From Amycolatopsis jejuensis (GTDB lineage Bacteria > Actinomycetota > Actinomycetes > Mycobacteriales > Pseudonocardiaceae), in contig NZ_JNYZ01000028.1 in assembly GCF_000717335.1 (NCBI RefSeq), forward strand, positions 1-64,000: 64,000 nucleotides of DNA, given 5' to 3'. Below are positions 49,391-58,233 of this stretch, one piece after another (position 1 is the stretch's first letter; each line of letters opens with the position of its first letter). Below the pieces are notes generated by a model. That model was not told the origin of the DNA and did not search any database. It worked only from the letters and a program-made list of their open reading frames with translations. Made by a program: the position numbers and the translations under genes.

Positions 49391-50736
49391 CCCCGCCCCC
49401 CGGAGTTTCCCCGCCCACCACGGCAGAAACTGTCCTGGCGACGGAACCGGCCGCAGCTGGAGAAACGGACACGTTCGCGGAACCGGGCGCGACTCATGGA
49501 GCGGGCCTGCTCGCCGGAGCGGGCCCGCCTGGAGCGGGCCCGGTTGCTGAAGGGAGCCCGCCTGGAGCGGGCCCGGTTGCCGGAGCGGGCTCTGCTCGTG
49601 AACCGGGCCGAGTTGCCGGAGAAGGCCAGGCCGGGGTAGCGAGCCCGGTTGCTGAAGAGGGCGTGGTCGGCGAATCGGGCGCCGGAGCGGGCCAGGCCGT
49701 GGAATCAGGCCAAGTCGCCGCAGCAGATCTGGCCGCTGAAACCACCCCCCTCCTCGAACCGGTCCCCCTGGCCGACAAGAACCCGGCCGACGAGAACCCG
49801 GCCGACGAGAACCCGGCCGATGAGAACCCGGGCGCCGAACCACCCCAGGCATCCGGCGCGCCACCCACCGGCACCACCCCGCCACCCGCCCGGCACACCG
49901 CGATGCGCCTGGCGGGCCAAGCACTGTCCATCGCCGCAGCGCTGATGCTGTGCCTCGTCGCGCAGGTCGGGCTGATCGGGGCGCTCGCGCACAACCGCGA
50001 CCAGGACCGGGCCTACGCCTCCTTCCGCGACCAGCTCGCCAACGCCACCGCACCCGCGGGCGGCATGGACCGCGACGGGAAGCCGCTTGCGCTCGGGGCT
50101 CCCGTCGCCGTGCTGGTCATTCCGCGGATCGGCATAAGAGAAGTGGTCGGCGAAGGCTCGTCGGCTACCGTGCTCAAAGCCGGGCCGGGGCATCGGCGGG
50201 ACACCGTCCTGCCCGGGCAGCCCGGGGTCAGCGTGGTGATGGGCCGCCAGGCCGGGTACGGCGGCCCGTTCGCCGACCTCGGCACGCTCGCCCGTGGCGA
50301 CCTGATCACCGTGATCACCGGGCAGGGCAAGCACCAGTTCGAGGTGCTGAGCCTCCGCCACGCCGACGACCCCCAACCCGCCGCGCCCGTACGCGGGCAG
50401 GGCAGGCTCACGCTGATCACCGCCGACGGACCGGCGTACCTGCCGCGGGACGTCCTGCGCGTCGACGCTCGCCTGCTCACCCCTGCGGTACCGGCGGCGG
50501 GTGCGCTGCCGGGATTCGCCTTGCCCGGCCGGGAGCAGGCGATGGAAGGCGACGCGTCGGCGATGGTGCCGCTGGTGATCTGGGGGCTGGTGCTGGCGCT
50601 CGCCGCGGCTGCCGTCGTGTTCGTGCACCAGCGGGCGGGCCGGTGGCATGCCTGGGTGATCGGGGTGCCGCTGCTCGGGGCGCTCGGGGTGACCGTGACC
50701 GACCAGGTGGCGTCGCTGCTGCCGAACCTGTTGTGA
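49387..50736 (+). CDS. Catalytically dead sortase-fold membrane protein
   Basis: A 449-residue protein. The first 165 residues are Pro/Ala/Glu-rich low complexity, including a PADEN repeat. After a membrane helix (about 180-200) comes a class E sortase-like domain: [16 protein letters not shown] (about 241-256), [54 protein letters not shown]. The catalytic His is replaced: MGRQAGYG has Arg 287 where sortases have His. The catalytic Cys is replaced: LITAD has Ala 346 where sortases have T-C. Hydrophobic C-terminal helices follow. It is probably a scaffold or substrate-binding pseudoenzyme. The GTG at 49387 overlaps the previous stop (GTGA); a GTG at 49375 is also possible. Confidence 0.75.
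   Translation: MTPPPGVSPPTTAETVLATEPAAAGETDTFAEPGATHGAGLLAGAGPPGAGPVAEGSPPGAGPVAGAGSAREPGRVAGEGQAGVASPVAEEGVVGESGAGAGQAVESGQVAAADLAAETTPLLEPVPLADKNPADENPADENPADENPGAEPPQASGAPPTGTTPPPARHTAMRLAGQALSIAAALMLCLVAQVGLIGALAHNRDQDRAYASFRDQLANATAPAGGMDRDGKPLALGAPVAVLVIPRIGIREVVGEGSSATVLKAGPGHRRDTVLPGQPGVSVVMGRQAGYGGPFADLGTLARGDLITVITGQGKHQFEVLSLRHADDPQPAAPVRGQGRLTLITADGPAYLPRDVLRVDARLLTPAVPAAGALPGFALPGREQAMEGDASAMVPLVIWGLVLALAAAAVVFVHQRAGRWHAWVIGVPLLGALGVTVTDQVASLLPNLL
49771..49830 (+). repeat. 15-base coding repeat (PADEN units)
   Basis: A 15-base unit, AACCCGGCCGACGAG with small changes, repeats about four times within the sortase-like gene and encodes (N)PADEN repeats. It lies in the low-complexity N-terminal region and can change length without frameshift. 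Confidence 0.8.
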
Positions 50737-50746
50737 GGAGACGCTC

Positions 50747-51541
50747 GTGACCATGCTGCTGGACCAGGCCACCGCCATCGAGGCCCGCGAGGTGTCCGCG
50801 TGGTTCGGGGACCGCAAAGTCCTCGACCGCGTGTCGCTGCACATGCCCGCGTCCTCGGTCACCGCATTGATCGGCCCGTCGGGGTGCGGCAAATCGACGT
50901 TCCTGCGCATTCTCAACCGGATGCACGAGCTGGTCCCCGGCGCCACCCTCGCCGGGGAAGTGCTGCTCGCCGGTGACGACATCTACGCCCCGTCCTGGAA
51001 GCTCACCGATGCCCGCCGCCGCATCGGCATGGTCTTCCAGAAGCCGAACCCGTTCCCGGCGATGTCGATCTACGACAACGTCACCGCCGGGCTGAAACTC
51101 ACCGGTACCAAGGCGAAACCCGCCGAACGGGACGACCTCGTCGCCGAATGTCTCGTCAAAGCCGGGCTGTGGAAGGAAGTCCGCGACCGGCTGCGGCAAC
51201 CCGGCGGTGCGCTGTCGGGCGGCCAGCAGCAACGGCTGTGCATTGCCCGCGCGCTGGCCGTCCGCCCCAAGGTCCTCCTGATGGACGAGCCGTGCTCGGC
51301 ACTCGACCCCACGTCGACCCGCCGCATCGAGGAAACCATCGAAGACCTGAGTGGCGAGGTCACGATCGTGATCGTCACGCACAACATGCAGCAGGCGGCG
51401 CGGGTTTCGGCGCAGTGCGCGTTCTTCCTGGCCGAGGAAGGGGCGCCGGGCGTGATCGTCGAGGCGGGACCGACCCCGGACATGTTCGGCGACCCGGCCG
51501 ACCCGCGCACGGCGGACTACGTTCACGGCCGCTTCGGCTGA
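50747..51541 (+). CDS. pstB: Phosphate ABC transporter ATP-binding protein PstB
   Basis: A 264-residue ATPase. It has Walker [10 protein letters not shown] (about 43-51), [10 protein letters not shown] and [19 protein letters not shown] typical of PstB, the signature [16 protein letters not shown] (about 153) and Walker [13 protein letters not shown] (about 174) with the switch His in VTHNMQQA. It energises PstC and PstA. It is encoded 11 kb from them, at the end of the surface-protein block. GAGGAG precedes the GTG at 50747. The 3' end overlaps a convergent transporter gene by 19 bases. Confidence 0.92.
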   Translation: MTMLLDQATAIEAREVSAWFGDRKVLDRVSLHMPASSVTALIGPSGCGKSTFLRILNRMHELVPGATLAGEVLLAGDDIYAPSWKLTDARRRIGMVFQKPNPFPAMSIYDNVTAGLKLTGTKAKPAERDDLVAECLVKAGLWKEVRDRLRQPGGALSGGQQQRLCIARALAVRPKVLLMDEPCSALDPTSTRRIEETIEDLSGEVTIVIVTHNMQQAARVSAQCAFFLAEEGAPGVIVEAGPTPDMFGDPADPRTADYVHGRFG

Positions 51542-52836
51542 GCAGGCTTGAGCAACAGAGCGCAACCGGCACTGATCAAACAACCAACCACCATGTACCC
51601 GGCAATGGCAGTAGAAGTCCCGAAACCGCTCAACAACGCGGTCGCGATCAACGGCGCGAAGGCCCCGCCCACCACGGAACCCACCTGGATTCCCAAGGAC
51701 AGTGCCGAATACCGCACCTCGGTGGCGAACGCTTCGGAGAACAACGCACCCTGTGGGCCGTAGAGCAGGCTGTGCAGCAGCGAAAGGCCGACCACTAGAG
51801 CGAGCGTTAGCAGCGCAGGCGAACCGGTATCGACCAGCGGCCAGAAGGCGAACGACCACAGCCCGAGCAGCACCGCGCCTCCGGCGAAGACGGTTCGCCT
51901 GCCGAGCCGGTCGGACAGCAACCCGGCGAACGGAAGAGCTACGAGTTCGATCGCCGAGGCAATGAGCAGGGCACTGAGCACCGTGCCTTGCGGCAGGCCG
52001 AGATGGGACCGGTTGGTCGCGTAGGAAACGACGAAGGTGACGAACAGGTAGTAGGTCAGGTTGATGGCGAGGTAGGCCCCGGCGGCGAGCAGGATCTGGC
52101 GGGGGTACTGCCGGATCGCGTCGACGATGGGGGAGCGGCGGCGCGGGCCGGTGGCGGCCGAGCGGAAGTCGCTGGTCTCCTCGAGCCGGAGCTGGATGTA
52201 CACCGACAGTGCGATCAGCAGAATGCTGGCCAGGAACGGTACTCGCCAGCCCCAGTCGAGGAACGCCTGCGGGGACGTCGTACCGGTCATCAGCAGGAAT
52301 GCGCCGTTGGCGAGCAGGACCCCGCCGGGGGCACCGGCGGACGCGAAACTGCCGTAGAAACCACGTCGTTCGGCGGGGGCGTTCTCGGTGGACAACAGGA
52401 TCACGCCACCCTGCTGTCCACCCACCGTGATCCCTTGCAGGAAGCGGAGAATCACCAGCAGGACCGGTGCGGCGACGCCGATGGCCGAGTACGTCGGCAG
52501 GAGTCCGATGACCGTCGTGGTCACGCCCATCGCGAGCAGCGCGGCGACGAGGGTCTTCTTACGGCCGATGGTGTCGCCGATGTGACCGAAAAGCGCGCCG
52601 CCGAACGGGCGGGCGACGAACGCGACACCGAAGGTCGCGAAGGACAGCAGCGTGCCGGTCAGCGGGTCCTGTGTGGGGAAGAACAGGTGCGGGAAGACGG
52701 TGGCAGCAGCCGTGCCGTAGATGAAGAAGTCGTACCATTCGATACTCGCGCCAGCCCAGGACGCGAATGCGACGGCAGCCGTACGTCGCTTCGTCGGAAC
52801 CGGCGTAATCGGGGGTGCAGATGGCAGCTTTGACAT
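51523..52836 (-). CDS. MHS-family (metabolite:H+ symporter) MFS transporter
   Basis: A 437-residue, 12-helix MFS carrier. [20 protein letters not shown] (about 25-44), [18 protein letters not shown], the loop motif [14 protein letters not shown] and [16 protein letters not shown] are characteristic of the MHS group that imports organic acids such as ketoglutarate, shikimate or proline. It follows the atypical SDR by 18 bases in a leftward pair that shares the activator operator region. The substrate is likely a carboxylate linked to the alcohol/aldehyde locus (inference). Confidence 0.85.
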   Translation of the reverse strand: MSKLPSAPPITPVPTKRRTAAVAFASWAGASIEWYDFFIYGTAAATVFPHLFFPTQDPLTGTLLSFATFGVAFVARPFGGALFGHIGDTIGRKKTLVAALLAMGVTTTVIGLLPTYSAIGVAAPVLLVILRFLQGITVGGQQGGVILLSTENAPAERRGFYGSFASAGAPGGVLLANGAFLLMTGTTSPQAFLDWGWRVPFLASILLIALSVYIQLRLEETSDFRSAATGPRRRSPIVDAIRQYPRQILLAAGAYLAINLTYYLFVTFVVSYATNRSHLGLPQGTVLSALLIASAIELVALPFAGLLSDRLGRRTVFAGGAVLLGLWSFAFWPLVDTGSPALLTLALVVGLSLLHSLLYGPQGALFSEAFATEVRYSALSLGIQVGSVVGGAFAPLIATALLSGFGTSTAIAGYMVVGCLISAGCALLLKPAQPKRP

Positions 52837-52854
52837 CGTGCATGGCCTTTCGGG

Positions 52855-53592
52855 TCAGACGAGCGTGTGCCCGCCGTCGATGGTGAGGACGTGGCCGTTC
52901 ATGTAGTGGTTGCCCATGAGGAAAAGCGCGGCGTCGGCGACTTCGGCGGGCGACCCGATCCGCCGTCCGGGAAGCTGCCCGGCGATCGCAGCGACCTTCG
53001 TATCCCTTGCGGCGCCGAAGAAACCGTCGAGCAGCGGGGTGTCGACGTAGCCGGGGGACAGGACGTTGCACCGGATCGGGGCCAGTTCGCTGACCAGCGA
53101 ACGCATCAGCGCCTCGACCGCCGCGCACGACGCGCCCGCCACTGCCTCGCGGGCCATCGGGCGGGTACCCGCGATGCCGGACATCAGCGTGATCGAGCCG
53201 TCCGGGCGCAGCAGCGGCGCGGCGTGGCGGCTCGCGTGGAAAGCGGCCCAGAAGCGCAGGTCCATGGCGGGCCGGACGGCGTCGGCGTCCGCGTCGACGA
53301 CCGCCGTCGGGACCAGTTTGGACGGGGTGACGAGCAGGTGGTCGAAGGGTCCGATGCCGGTGAGGAAGTCCTTGATCGCCGCCTCGCCGGACCCGTCGAC
53401 CTGCCGTCCCTCGGCGGTGGGGCCGAGCAGGGCCAGCGCCGCGGCGAGCCGGTCCCGGTCGCGTCCGCCGATCACGACGCGTCCGGCGCCCCTGGCCACC
53501 GCCAGCTCGGCGGTCGCCAGCCCGAGGCCGGAAGTCCCGCCCAGCACCACGATCGTCGCGCCCTCGAGGGGGGAAGTGGGTTCTGCATTCAC
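52855..53592 (-). CDS. Atypical SDR lacking the YxxxK active site
   Basis: A 245-residue SDR-fold protein. The cofactor loop VLGGTSGLGLATAELAVARG (about 16-35) and the tail GHVLTIDGGHTLV are normal, and the Ser of LMSGIAGT is present. Where Tyr-x-x-x-Lys should stand the sequence reads EAVAGASCAAVEAL, with Ala and Cys in place of Tyr and Lys. Classical SDR oxidoreductase chemistry is therefore doubtful. SPGYVDTPLLDGFFG follows. The GTG at 53592 is the start; no ribosome site is obvious on this strand. It is co-oriented with the MHS transporter. Confidence 0.75.
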   Translation of the reverse strand: MNAEPTSPLEGATIVVLGGTSGLGLATAELAVARGAGRVVIGGRDRDRLAAALALLGPTAEGRQVDGSGEAAIKDFLTGIGPFDHLLVTPSKLVPTAVVDADADAVRPAMDLRFWAAFHASRHAAPLLRPDGSITLMSGIAGTRPMAREAVAGASCAAVEALMRSLVSELAPIRCNVLSPGYVDTPLLDGFFGAARDTKVAAIAGQLPGRRIGSPAEVADAALFLMGNHYMNGHVLTIDGGHTLV

Positions 53593-53626
53593 AGGAGGCA
53601 GTGAACGGACTTGACGCCGCGAGCCG

Positions 53627-53645
53627 GTGTTCAAACTTTGTACAC
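53627..53645. promoter_or_regulatory. AcoR-like activator site 1
   Basis: GTGTTCAAACTTTGTACAC is a near-perfect dyad (8 of 9 arm pairs about one base) in the divergent region between the atypical SDR and the activator gene. It matches the sites at 55373 and 57035 under the pattern TGTnCAA...TGnACA. Confidence 0.7.
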
Positions 53646-53718
53646 CGCCTGTGACCACCGCTTTCGCCGGGCTGATCCGGGTTACCATCGGACCTCCCGA
53701 GCGCCGGAGGTGGCCGAG

Positions 53719-55365
53719 ATGACCGTGGAGCTGCCCGACACCGCGGATGACGACATCAGGTCGTCGTGGGAACGCTCCTGGCTCTCCGGAGTACGCCCCG
53801 ACCTGTCGCTCGAACGCCTCGACGCCGTCGAGATCGACCGGCAGAGCAGGCTCCTGCAAGCGGCCCTTCCGGTGCTGGACCGCGTCGCGGACGCGCTCGC
53901 GGAAACTTCGTACTTCACCGTCCTGGCCGACAACGCCGCCCGCATCGTCCACCGGGGACGGATCACCCACCGCACGGAGGACGTCCTCGACCACACCGGC
54001 GTCGTCCTCGGCAGGCAGTTCACCGAGGACTCCACGGGTACGAACGCCATTGCCGCCCCGTTCGAGCTGCGGCGCGGGGTCGCGGTGCACGGCAACGAGC
54101 ATTTCGCGCAGTCGCTGCGGGTCTACAGCTGTTATGGCTGCCCGATCATCAACCCGGTGACCCGGCGGCTCGAGGGCGTCCTGGACCTGGCCGGCCGTGC
54201 GGGGGAGGAGAACCCGCTGTTCGGGCCGTTCCTCCGGCAAGCCGTCGTCGACATCGAACGGGCCCTGCTCGCCGATTCCCGCGACGCCGGCCGTCGCCTG
54301 CTGCACGCCTTCGACGCGGCGGCGAGCCGGCGTGGGGACCGCGCGCTGCTCGCGCTGGGGACGGACGGCGAGGTCGTGGTGGCCAACCGGACGGCGCTGG
54401 ACCACCTGGACGCCGACGATCATTCCCGCCTGCAGGAACTCGCGGACCCGGTGCGGCGCAGCGGTCTCCGGCGCGAGGTCCGGTTCGGTACCGCCAGAGG
54501 CCTCGACCTGCAGCTGACGTTCGACGCCACCGACGGGCACGTGCTGATTTCGTTCCGTCCCGTCTACCTCCGCCGCCGCAGCTCCGAAGCACCGTCCCAC
54601 CCCGTCGACCCGGTTGCGCGCGAGCTGGAACGCTGCCGGGACCACCGGCTGGCCACGGTGGTTGCGGGCGATCCCGGCACCGGACGCAGCCACACTGCCC
54701 ACCGCCTGGCCGGTCCGGCCCCCGCGGTGACGCTCAGCGGCGCGGACGTCCACCTCCGCGGCCGCGCCGGTTGGCTGGACGACGTCCGCCGCGCGGCGAC
54801 GGGCGAGGGCCTGGCCGTCATCGAAGACTTCGACCTCCTCGACGACCACCTCCTGCGCGCCATCGGCGAGCGCATCGCGAACGGCGCCTGGATCGCGCTC
54901 ACCGGACCGCCGATGGACGTGCTCGGCCCGGAACACCGGTACCTGGCTTTCCGCTGCCTTGGCCGGATCGAGCTGTCCCCACTCCGCGAACGGCGCCCGG
55001 AAATCCCGGCACTGGCCCGGCAAATGCTCACCGAGGCAACGGGCGGCTCGGCGCGATTCACCCCGCCCGCCCTGGCGCGCCTCGCGGAACTCGACTGGCC
55101 GGGCAACCTGCGCGAGCTGCACCACGTGGTACGCACGGTTGCGGGACGTCGGAGCGCGGGTGACATCCTGCTCGCGGACCTGCCTGCCGAGTACCGCACG
55201 GGGCCGGAGCTGGCGGGGTTGAGCCCGTGGGACCGCTCGGAACACGATGCCATTGTGGCGGCGTTGAAACGTAACCACGGCAACAAGGTGGCGGCGGCGA
55301 GGGATCTGGGGATCAGCCGGGGAACCCTCTACAACCGCTTGCGCTCCCTGCGGATCGCGACCTGA
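53719..55365 (+). CDS. AcoR/Fis-family GAF-containing transcriptional regulator
   Basis: A 548-residue regulator. Residues about 10-200 form an AcoR-type GAF sensor (SWERSWLSGVRPD, ARIVHRGRITHRTED, FTEDSTGTNAIAAPFELRRG, YSCYGCPIINPVTRRLEGVL). A degenerate AAA region follows (VVAGDPGTGRSHTAHRL, ELDWPGNLRELHHVV), then a Fis-type helix-turn-helix, NKVAAARDLGISRGTLYNRL, at the end. The GAFTGA loop that contacts sigma-54 is absent, so it must activate by another route, as for other actinobacterial AcoR-like proteins. The ATG at 53719 has GGAGG upstream. Three matching operators mark SDR/MFS, aldehyde and alcohol dehydrogenase genes as its regulon. Confidence 0.85.
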   Translation: MTVELPDTADDDIRSSWERSWLSGVRPDLSLERLDAVEIDRQSRLLQAALPVLDRVADALAETSYFTVLADNAARIVHRGRITHRTEDVLDHTGVVLGRQFTEDSTGTNAIAAPFELRRGVAVHGNEHFAQSLRVYSCYGCPIINPVTRRLEGVLDLAGRAGEENPLFGPFLRQAVVDIERALLADSRDAGRRLLHAFDAAASRRGDRALLALGTDGEVVVANRTALDHLDADDHSRLQELADPVRRSGLRREVRFGTARGLDLQLTFDATDGHVLISFRPVYLRRRSSEAPSHPVDPVARELERCRDHRLATVVAGDPGTGRSHTAHRLAGPAPAVTLSGADVHLRGRAGWLDDVRRAATGEGLAVIEDFDLLDDHLLRAIGERIANGAWIALTGPPMDVLGPEHRYLAFRCLGRIELSPLRERRPEIPALARQMLTEATGGSARFTPPALARLAELDWPGNLRELHHVVRTVAGRRSAGDILLADLPAEYRTGPELAGLSPWDRSEHDAIVAALKRNHGNKVAAARDLGISRGTLYNRLRSLRIAT

Positions 55366-55372
55366 CCCCCCG

Positions 55373-55391
55373 CTGTCCAAGGATTGAACAG
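55373..55391. promoter_or_regulatory. AcoR-like activator site 2
   Basis: CTGTCCAAGGATTGAACAG lies 95 bases upstream of the aldehyde dehydrogenase start. It follows the same 19-base pattern as sites 1 and 3. Confidence 0.7.
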
Positions 55392-55485
55392 CCCCCAGGG
55401 CCGCCGCCTCGCCAGACTTCTCTCCGTGATCGGCGCCGGGGCGGATCGGCTGTCCCCGCGTCCACCACGGACGAGAGGACACACC

Positions 55486-57033
55486 GTGACCGCTGCTTCC
55501 GAGCTTCAGACCACTCTCGGCGCGATGTGGGGCTCGCGCGATCCGCAGCCGGACCTGCTGGACCTGGTTCGCCGAACGCCGTCGGGCAGTCCGCTGCTGC
55601 TTGTCGACGGCAAACGCCGCGAGGCCAGGTCCGGTGCGCGCTTCGAGAACGTCGACCCGACCACCGAGCGTGTGATGGGCACGACCGCGGACGCCGGACC
55701 CGACGACGTCGAGGAAGCGATCGCCGCCGCGCGCCGCGCATTCGATGAGACCTCGTGGTCCACCGACCATGCGTTCCGCCGCCGGTGCCTCGAACAGCTG
55801 CACGCGGGACTCGCCCGGGCCGCCGACGAGCTCCGCGCCACCGCGGTCTGGGAGGTCGGCGCGGCGTTGCGCACGACGTTCGCCTTCCACAGCGACTTCG
55901 CCCTCGACCTCCTGCCCTGGTTCGCCGAGCTGGCCGAGACCTACGCGTACGACACCGTCCTGCCCGACCAGCCCTGGGCGGCCGGGACCCGGCGCATGCT
56001 GGCCCGCGAACCCGTCGGTGTCGTCGCCGCCATCACGCCGTGGAACTTCCCGCTCTACACCGCGATGACCAAGATCGCCCCGGCCCTCGCCGCGGGCAAC
56101 ACCGCCATTCTCAAGCCGGCGCCGCAAACCCCGTGGCATGCGACCCTGCTCGCCCGGGTCGTGGCCGAGGAAACCGATATCCCGGCCGGGGTGCTCAACA
56201 TCGTGCCGACGTCGGACAACCAGGTCGCCGAGCTGCTCACCACCGACCCGCGCGTGGACCTCGTCCACTTCACCGGGTCCACCGCCGTCGGCAGGCGGAT
56301 CATCGCCAACAGCGCCGAGCGCATCGGCCGGGTCGCGCTGGAGCTCGGCGGGAAATCCGCGAACATCCTGCTGGACGACGCCCCGATCGCCGACCTGGTC
56401 CCGGTCGCCGCGGGCATGGTGTGCTGGTCGGCGGGACAGGGTTGCGTGCTGCCGACCCGCCTGCTCGTCCCGGAAAGCCGCTACGACGAGGCGGTCGAGC
56501 TGGCCACCGCGGCGTACCACGCGATCCCGTACGGCGATCCCCGTGAGCCAGCGGTGGTCCAGGGGCCGCAAATCAGTGCTGCGCAACGGGAACGCGTACT
56601 GTCGTTCATCGCCAAGGGTCGCGAGGAAGGTGCCACGCTGCTCGCGGGTGGCGGTGTTCCGGCAGACCAGCAGACCGGTTTCTTCGTGGAGCCAACGCTT
56701 TTCGGGGACGTCGCCCGCGATGCCACGATCGCCCAGCAGGAGATCTTCGGACCGGTGCTGTGCCTGATGTCCTATCGCGACGAGGACGACGCCGTCGCGC
56801 TGGCCAACAACACCGCGTACGGGCTCGCCGGGTCGGTCTTCAGCGGAAATCCGGACCGCGCGCTGTCGGTGGCGCGGCGGGTGCGTTCCGGGATGATGTC
56901 GGTGAACGGCGGGTTCTTCTACGCCCGTGACCTTCCGGTCGGCGGCTACAAGCAAAGCGGCCTCGGCCACGAATGCGGCGTGCTGGGATTCGAGGAATTC
57001 CTGGAGACCAAAGCGATCGCCATCGGGTCCTGA
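55486..57033 (+). CDS. Aldehyde dehydrogenase
   Basis: A 515-residue NAD(P)-dependent aldehyde dehydrogenase. It shows ITPWNFPLYTAMTKIAPALA, HFTGSTAVGRRI, the base Glu in VALELGGKSANILL, the catalytic Cys in WSAGQGCVLPTR (about 321), QQEIFGPVLCLMSY and LPVGGYKQSGLGHE. It lies between two activator sites and ahead of an NDMA-type alcohol dehydrogenase, so the pair would take a primary alcohol to the acid. The GTG at 55486 with GAGAGGA upstream is preferred over an in-frame start at 55384. Confidence 0.88.
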   Translation: MTAASELQTTLGAMWGSRDPQPDLLDLVRRTPSGSPLLLVDGKRREARSGARFENVDPTTERVMGTTADAGPDDVEEAIAAARRAFDETSWSTDHAFRRRCLEQLHAGLARAADELRATAVWEVGAALRTTFAFHSDFALDLLPWFAELAETYAYDTVLPDQPWAAGTRRMLAREPVGVVAAITPWNFPLYTAMTKIAPALAAGNTAILKPAPQTPWHATLLARVVAEETDIPAGVLNIVPTSDNQVAELLTTDPRVDLVHFTGSTAVGRRIIANSAERIGRVALELGGKSANILLDDAPIADLVPVAAGMVCWSAGQGCVLPTRLLVPESRYDEAVELATAAYHAIPYGDPREPAVVQGPQISAAQRERVLSFIAKGREEGATLLAGGGVPADQQTGFFVEPTLFGDVARDATIAQQEIFGPVLCLMSYRDEDDAVALANNTAYGLAGSVFSGNPDRALSVARRVRSGMMSVNGGFFYARDLPVGGYKQSGLGHECGVLGFEEFLETKAIAIGS

Positions 57034-57034
57034 C

Positions 57035-57053
57035 GTGTGCAAAGCCTGAACAG
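57035..57053. promoter_or_regulatory. AcoR-like activator site 3
   Basis: GTGTGCAAAGCCTGAACAG begins just after the aldehyde dehydrogenase stop and 63 bases ahead of the alcohol dehydrogenase. It keeps TGTnCAA and TGnACA in the same register as sites 1 and 2. Confidence 0.65.
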
Positions 57054-57054
57054 C

Positions 57055-57083
57055 CCGATGGTGCGCGACGTCGGCACCATCGG
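57055..57083. terminator. Hairpin between aldehyde and alcohol dehydrogenase genes
   Basis: CCGATGGTGC (57055-57064) and GCACCATCGG (57074-57083) form a perfect 10-base stem with a nine-base loop, immediately after activator site 3. It could terminate the aldehyde dehydrogenase transcript, or lie in the alcohol dehydrogenase leader as a regulatory or stabilising element. Confidence 0.5.
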
Positions 57084-57115
57084 ATGGACATCGCAATGAC
57101 GCGAGAGGAGCACTC

Positions 57116-58228
57116 ATGAAGACCAAGGCCGCCGTGAGCCTGGGCGTGCACCGTCCCTTCGAGATCATGGAGCTCGACCTCGACGGCCCCGGCGCGGGCG
57201 AGGTGCTGCTGAAGAACGTGGCCGCCGGGTTGTGCCACTCCGATCTGCACCTCACCGACGGCGACATGCCCCCGCGGTACCCGATCGTCGGCGGGCACGA
57301 GGGTGCGGCGATCGTCGAGGAGGTCGGGCCGGGGGTCACCAAGGTCAAGCCGGGCGACCACGTGGTGTGCAGCTACATCCCCAACTGCGGTACCTGCCGG
57401 TACTGCGCGTCGGGCCGGTCGAACCTGTGCGACATGGGCGCGACCATCCTCGAAGGCCGGTTCCCGGACGGCTCCTTCAAGTTCCACCGGGACGGCGTCG
57501 ACTTCGGCAGCCTGTGCCTGCTCGGCAGTTTCGCCGAGCGCACCACGGTTTCGCAGCACTCGGTGGTCAAGGTCGACGACTGGCTGCCGCTCGAAACCGC
57601 CGTGCTCGTCGGCTGCGGCGTGCCCGCGGGCTGGGGCGGGCCGGTGTACAACAACGGGCTCCGGGCCGGGGACACCGCGGTGATCTTCGGAGTCGGCGGG
57701 CTCGGGATCAACGCAGTGCAGGGCGCGGTGATGGCCGGTGCACGGCACGTCGTCGCGATCGACCCGATTCCGTTCAAGCGCGACACCGCGCTCAAGTTCG
57801 GTGCCACGCATGCGTTTGCGACCGCCGAGGAAGCGCACGAGGCGGTCAAGGAGATGACTTGGGGCCAGATGGCCGACGGGGCGCTGATCTTCGTCGGGAC
57901 ACCGGACGAGAAGATCGTGAGCGACGCGTTCCACATCATCGGCAAGGGCGGCACGGTCAGTCTCGCCAGCCTGGCCGACCCGGCCAAGCTCACCGTGCAC
58001 ATCTCCGGCATGGAGCTCACCCTGATGGAGAAGACCATCAAGGGCTGCCTGTTCGGCTCGTCCAATCCGCAGTACGACATCGTGCGCCTGCTGCGGCTCT
58101 ACGACGAGGGCAAGCTGAAGCTCGACGAGCTCGTCACCCAGCGGTACCGGCTGGAGGACGTCAACCAGGGGTACGACGATCTGCGCGCGGGCAAGAACAT
58201 CCGCGGCGTGATCATCCACGATTCCTGA
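57116..58228 (+). CDS. NDMA-dependent-type zinc alcohol dehydrogenase
   Basis: A 370-residue zinc medium-chain dehydrogenase. Catalytic zinc ligands are C40 in GLCHSDLH and H61 with E62 in GGHEGAAIVEEVG; structural zinc ligands are C91, C94, C97 and C105 in NCGTCRYCASGRSNLC. The Rossmann loop is IFGVGGLGINAVQGAVMAGA. The sequence MKTKAAV and the overall pattern fit the NDMA-dependent group, which holds its NAD tightly and, in mycofactocin-making actinobacteria, hands electrons to mycofactocin. No mycofactocin genes are in this window. GAGAGGAG precedes the ATG. Confidence 0.82.
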   Translation: MKTKAAVSLGVHRPFEIMELDLDGPGAGEVLLKNVAAGLCHSDLHLTDGDMPPRYPIVGGHEGAAIVEEVGPGVTKVKPGDHVVCSYIPNCGTCRYCASGRSNLCDMGATILEGRFPDGSFKFHRDGVDFGSLCLLGSFAERTTVSQHSVVKVDDWLPLETAVLVGCGVPAGWGGPVYNNGLRAGDTAVIFGVGGLGINAVQGAVMAGARHVVAIDPIPFKRDTALKFGATHAFATAEEAHEAVKEMTWGQMADGALIFVGTPDEKIVSDAFHIIGKGGTVSLASLADPAKLTVHISGMELTLMEKTIKGCLFGSSNPQYDIVRLLRLYDEGKLKLDELVTQRYRLEDVNQGYDDLRAGKNIRGVIIHDS

Positions 58229-58233
58229 CCCGC

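Noticed and set aside
53601..53654. A short GTG-started frame after AGGAGG ahead of the AcoR-like gene.
   Set aside because: The ribosome-site spacing is only two bases, the frame has 17 codons, and it overlaps the activator site. It is more likely chance.
54600..55200. A sigma-54 activation domain in the Fis-family regulator.
   Set aside because: The GAFTGA loop is missing and the Walker A is weak; it should not be described as a sigma-54-dependent activator.
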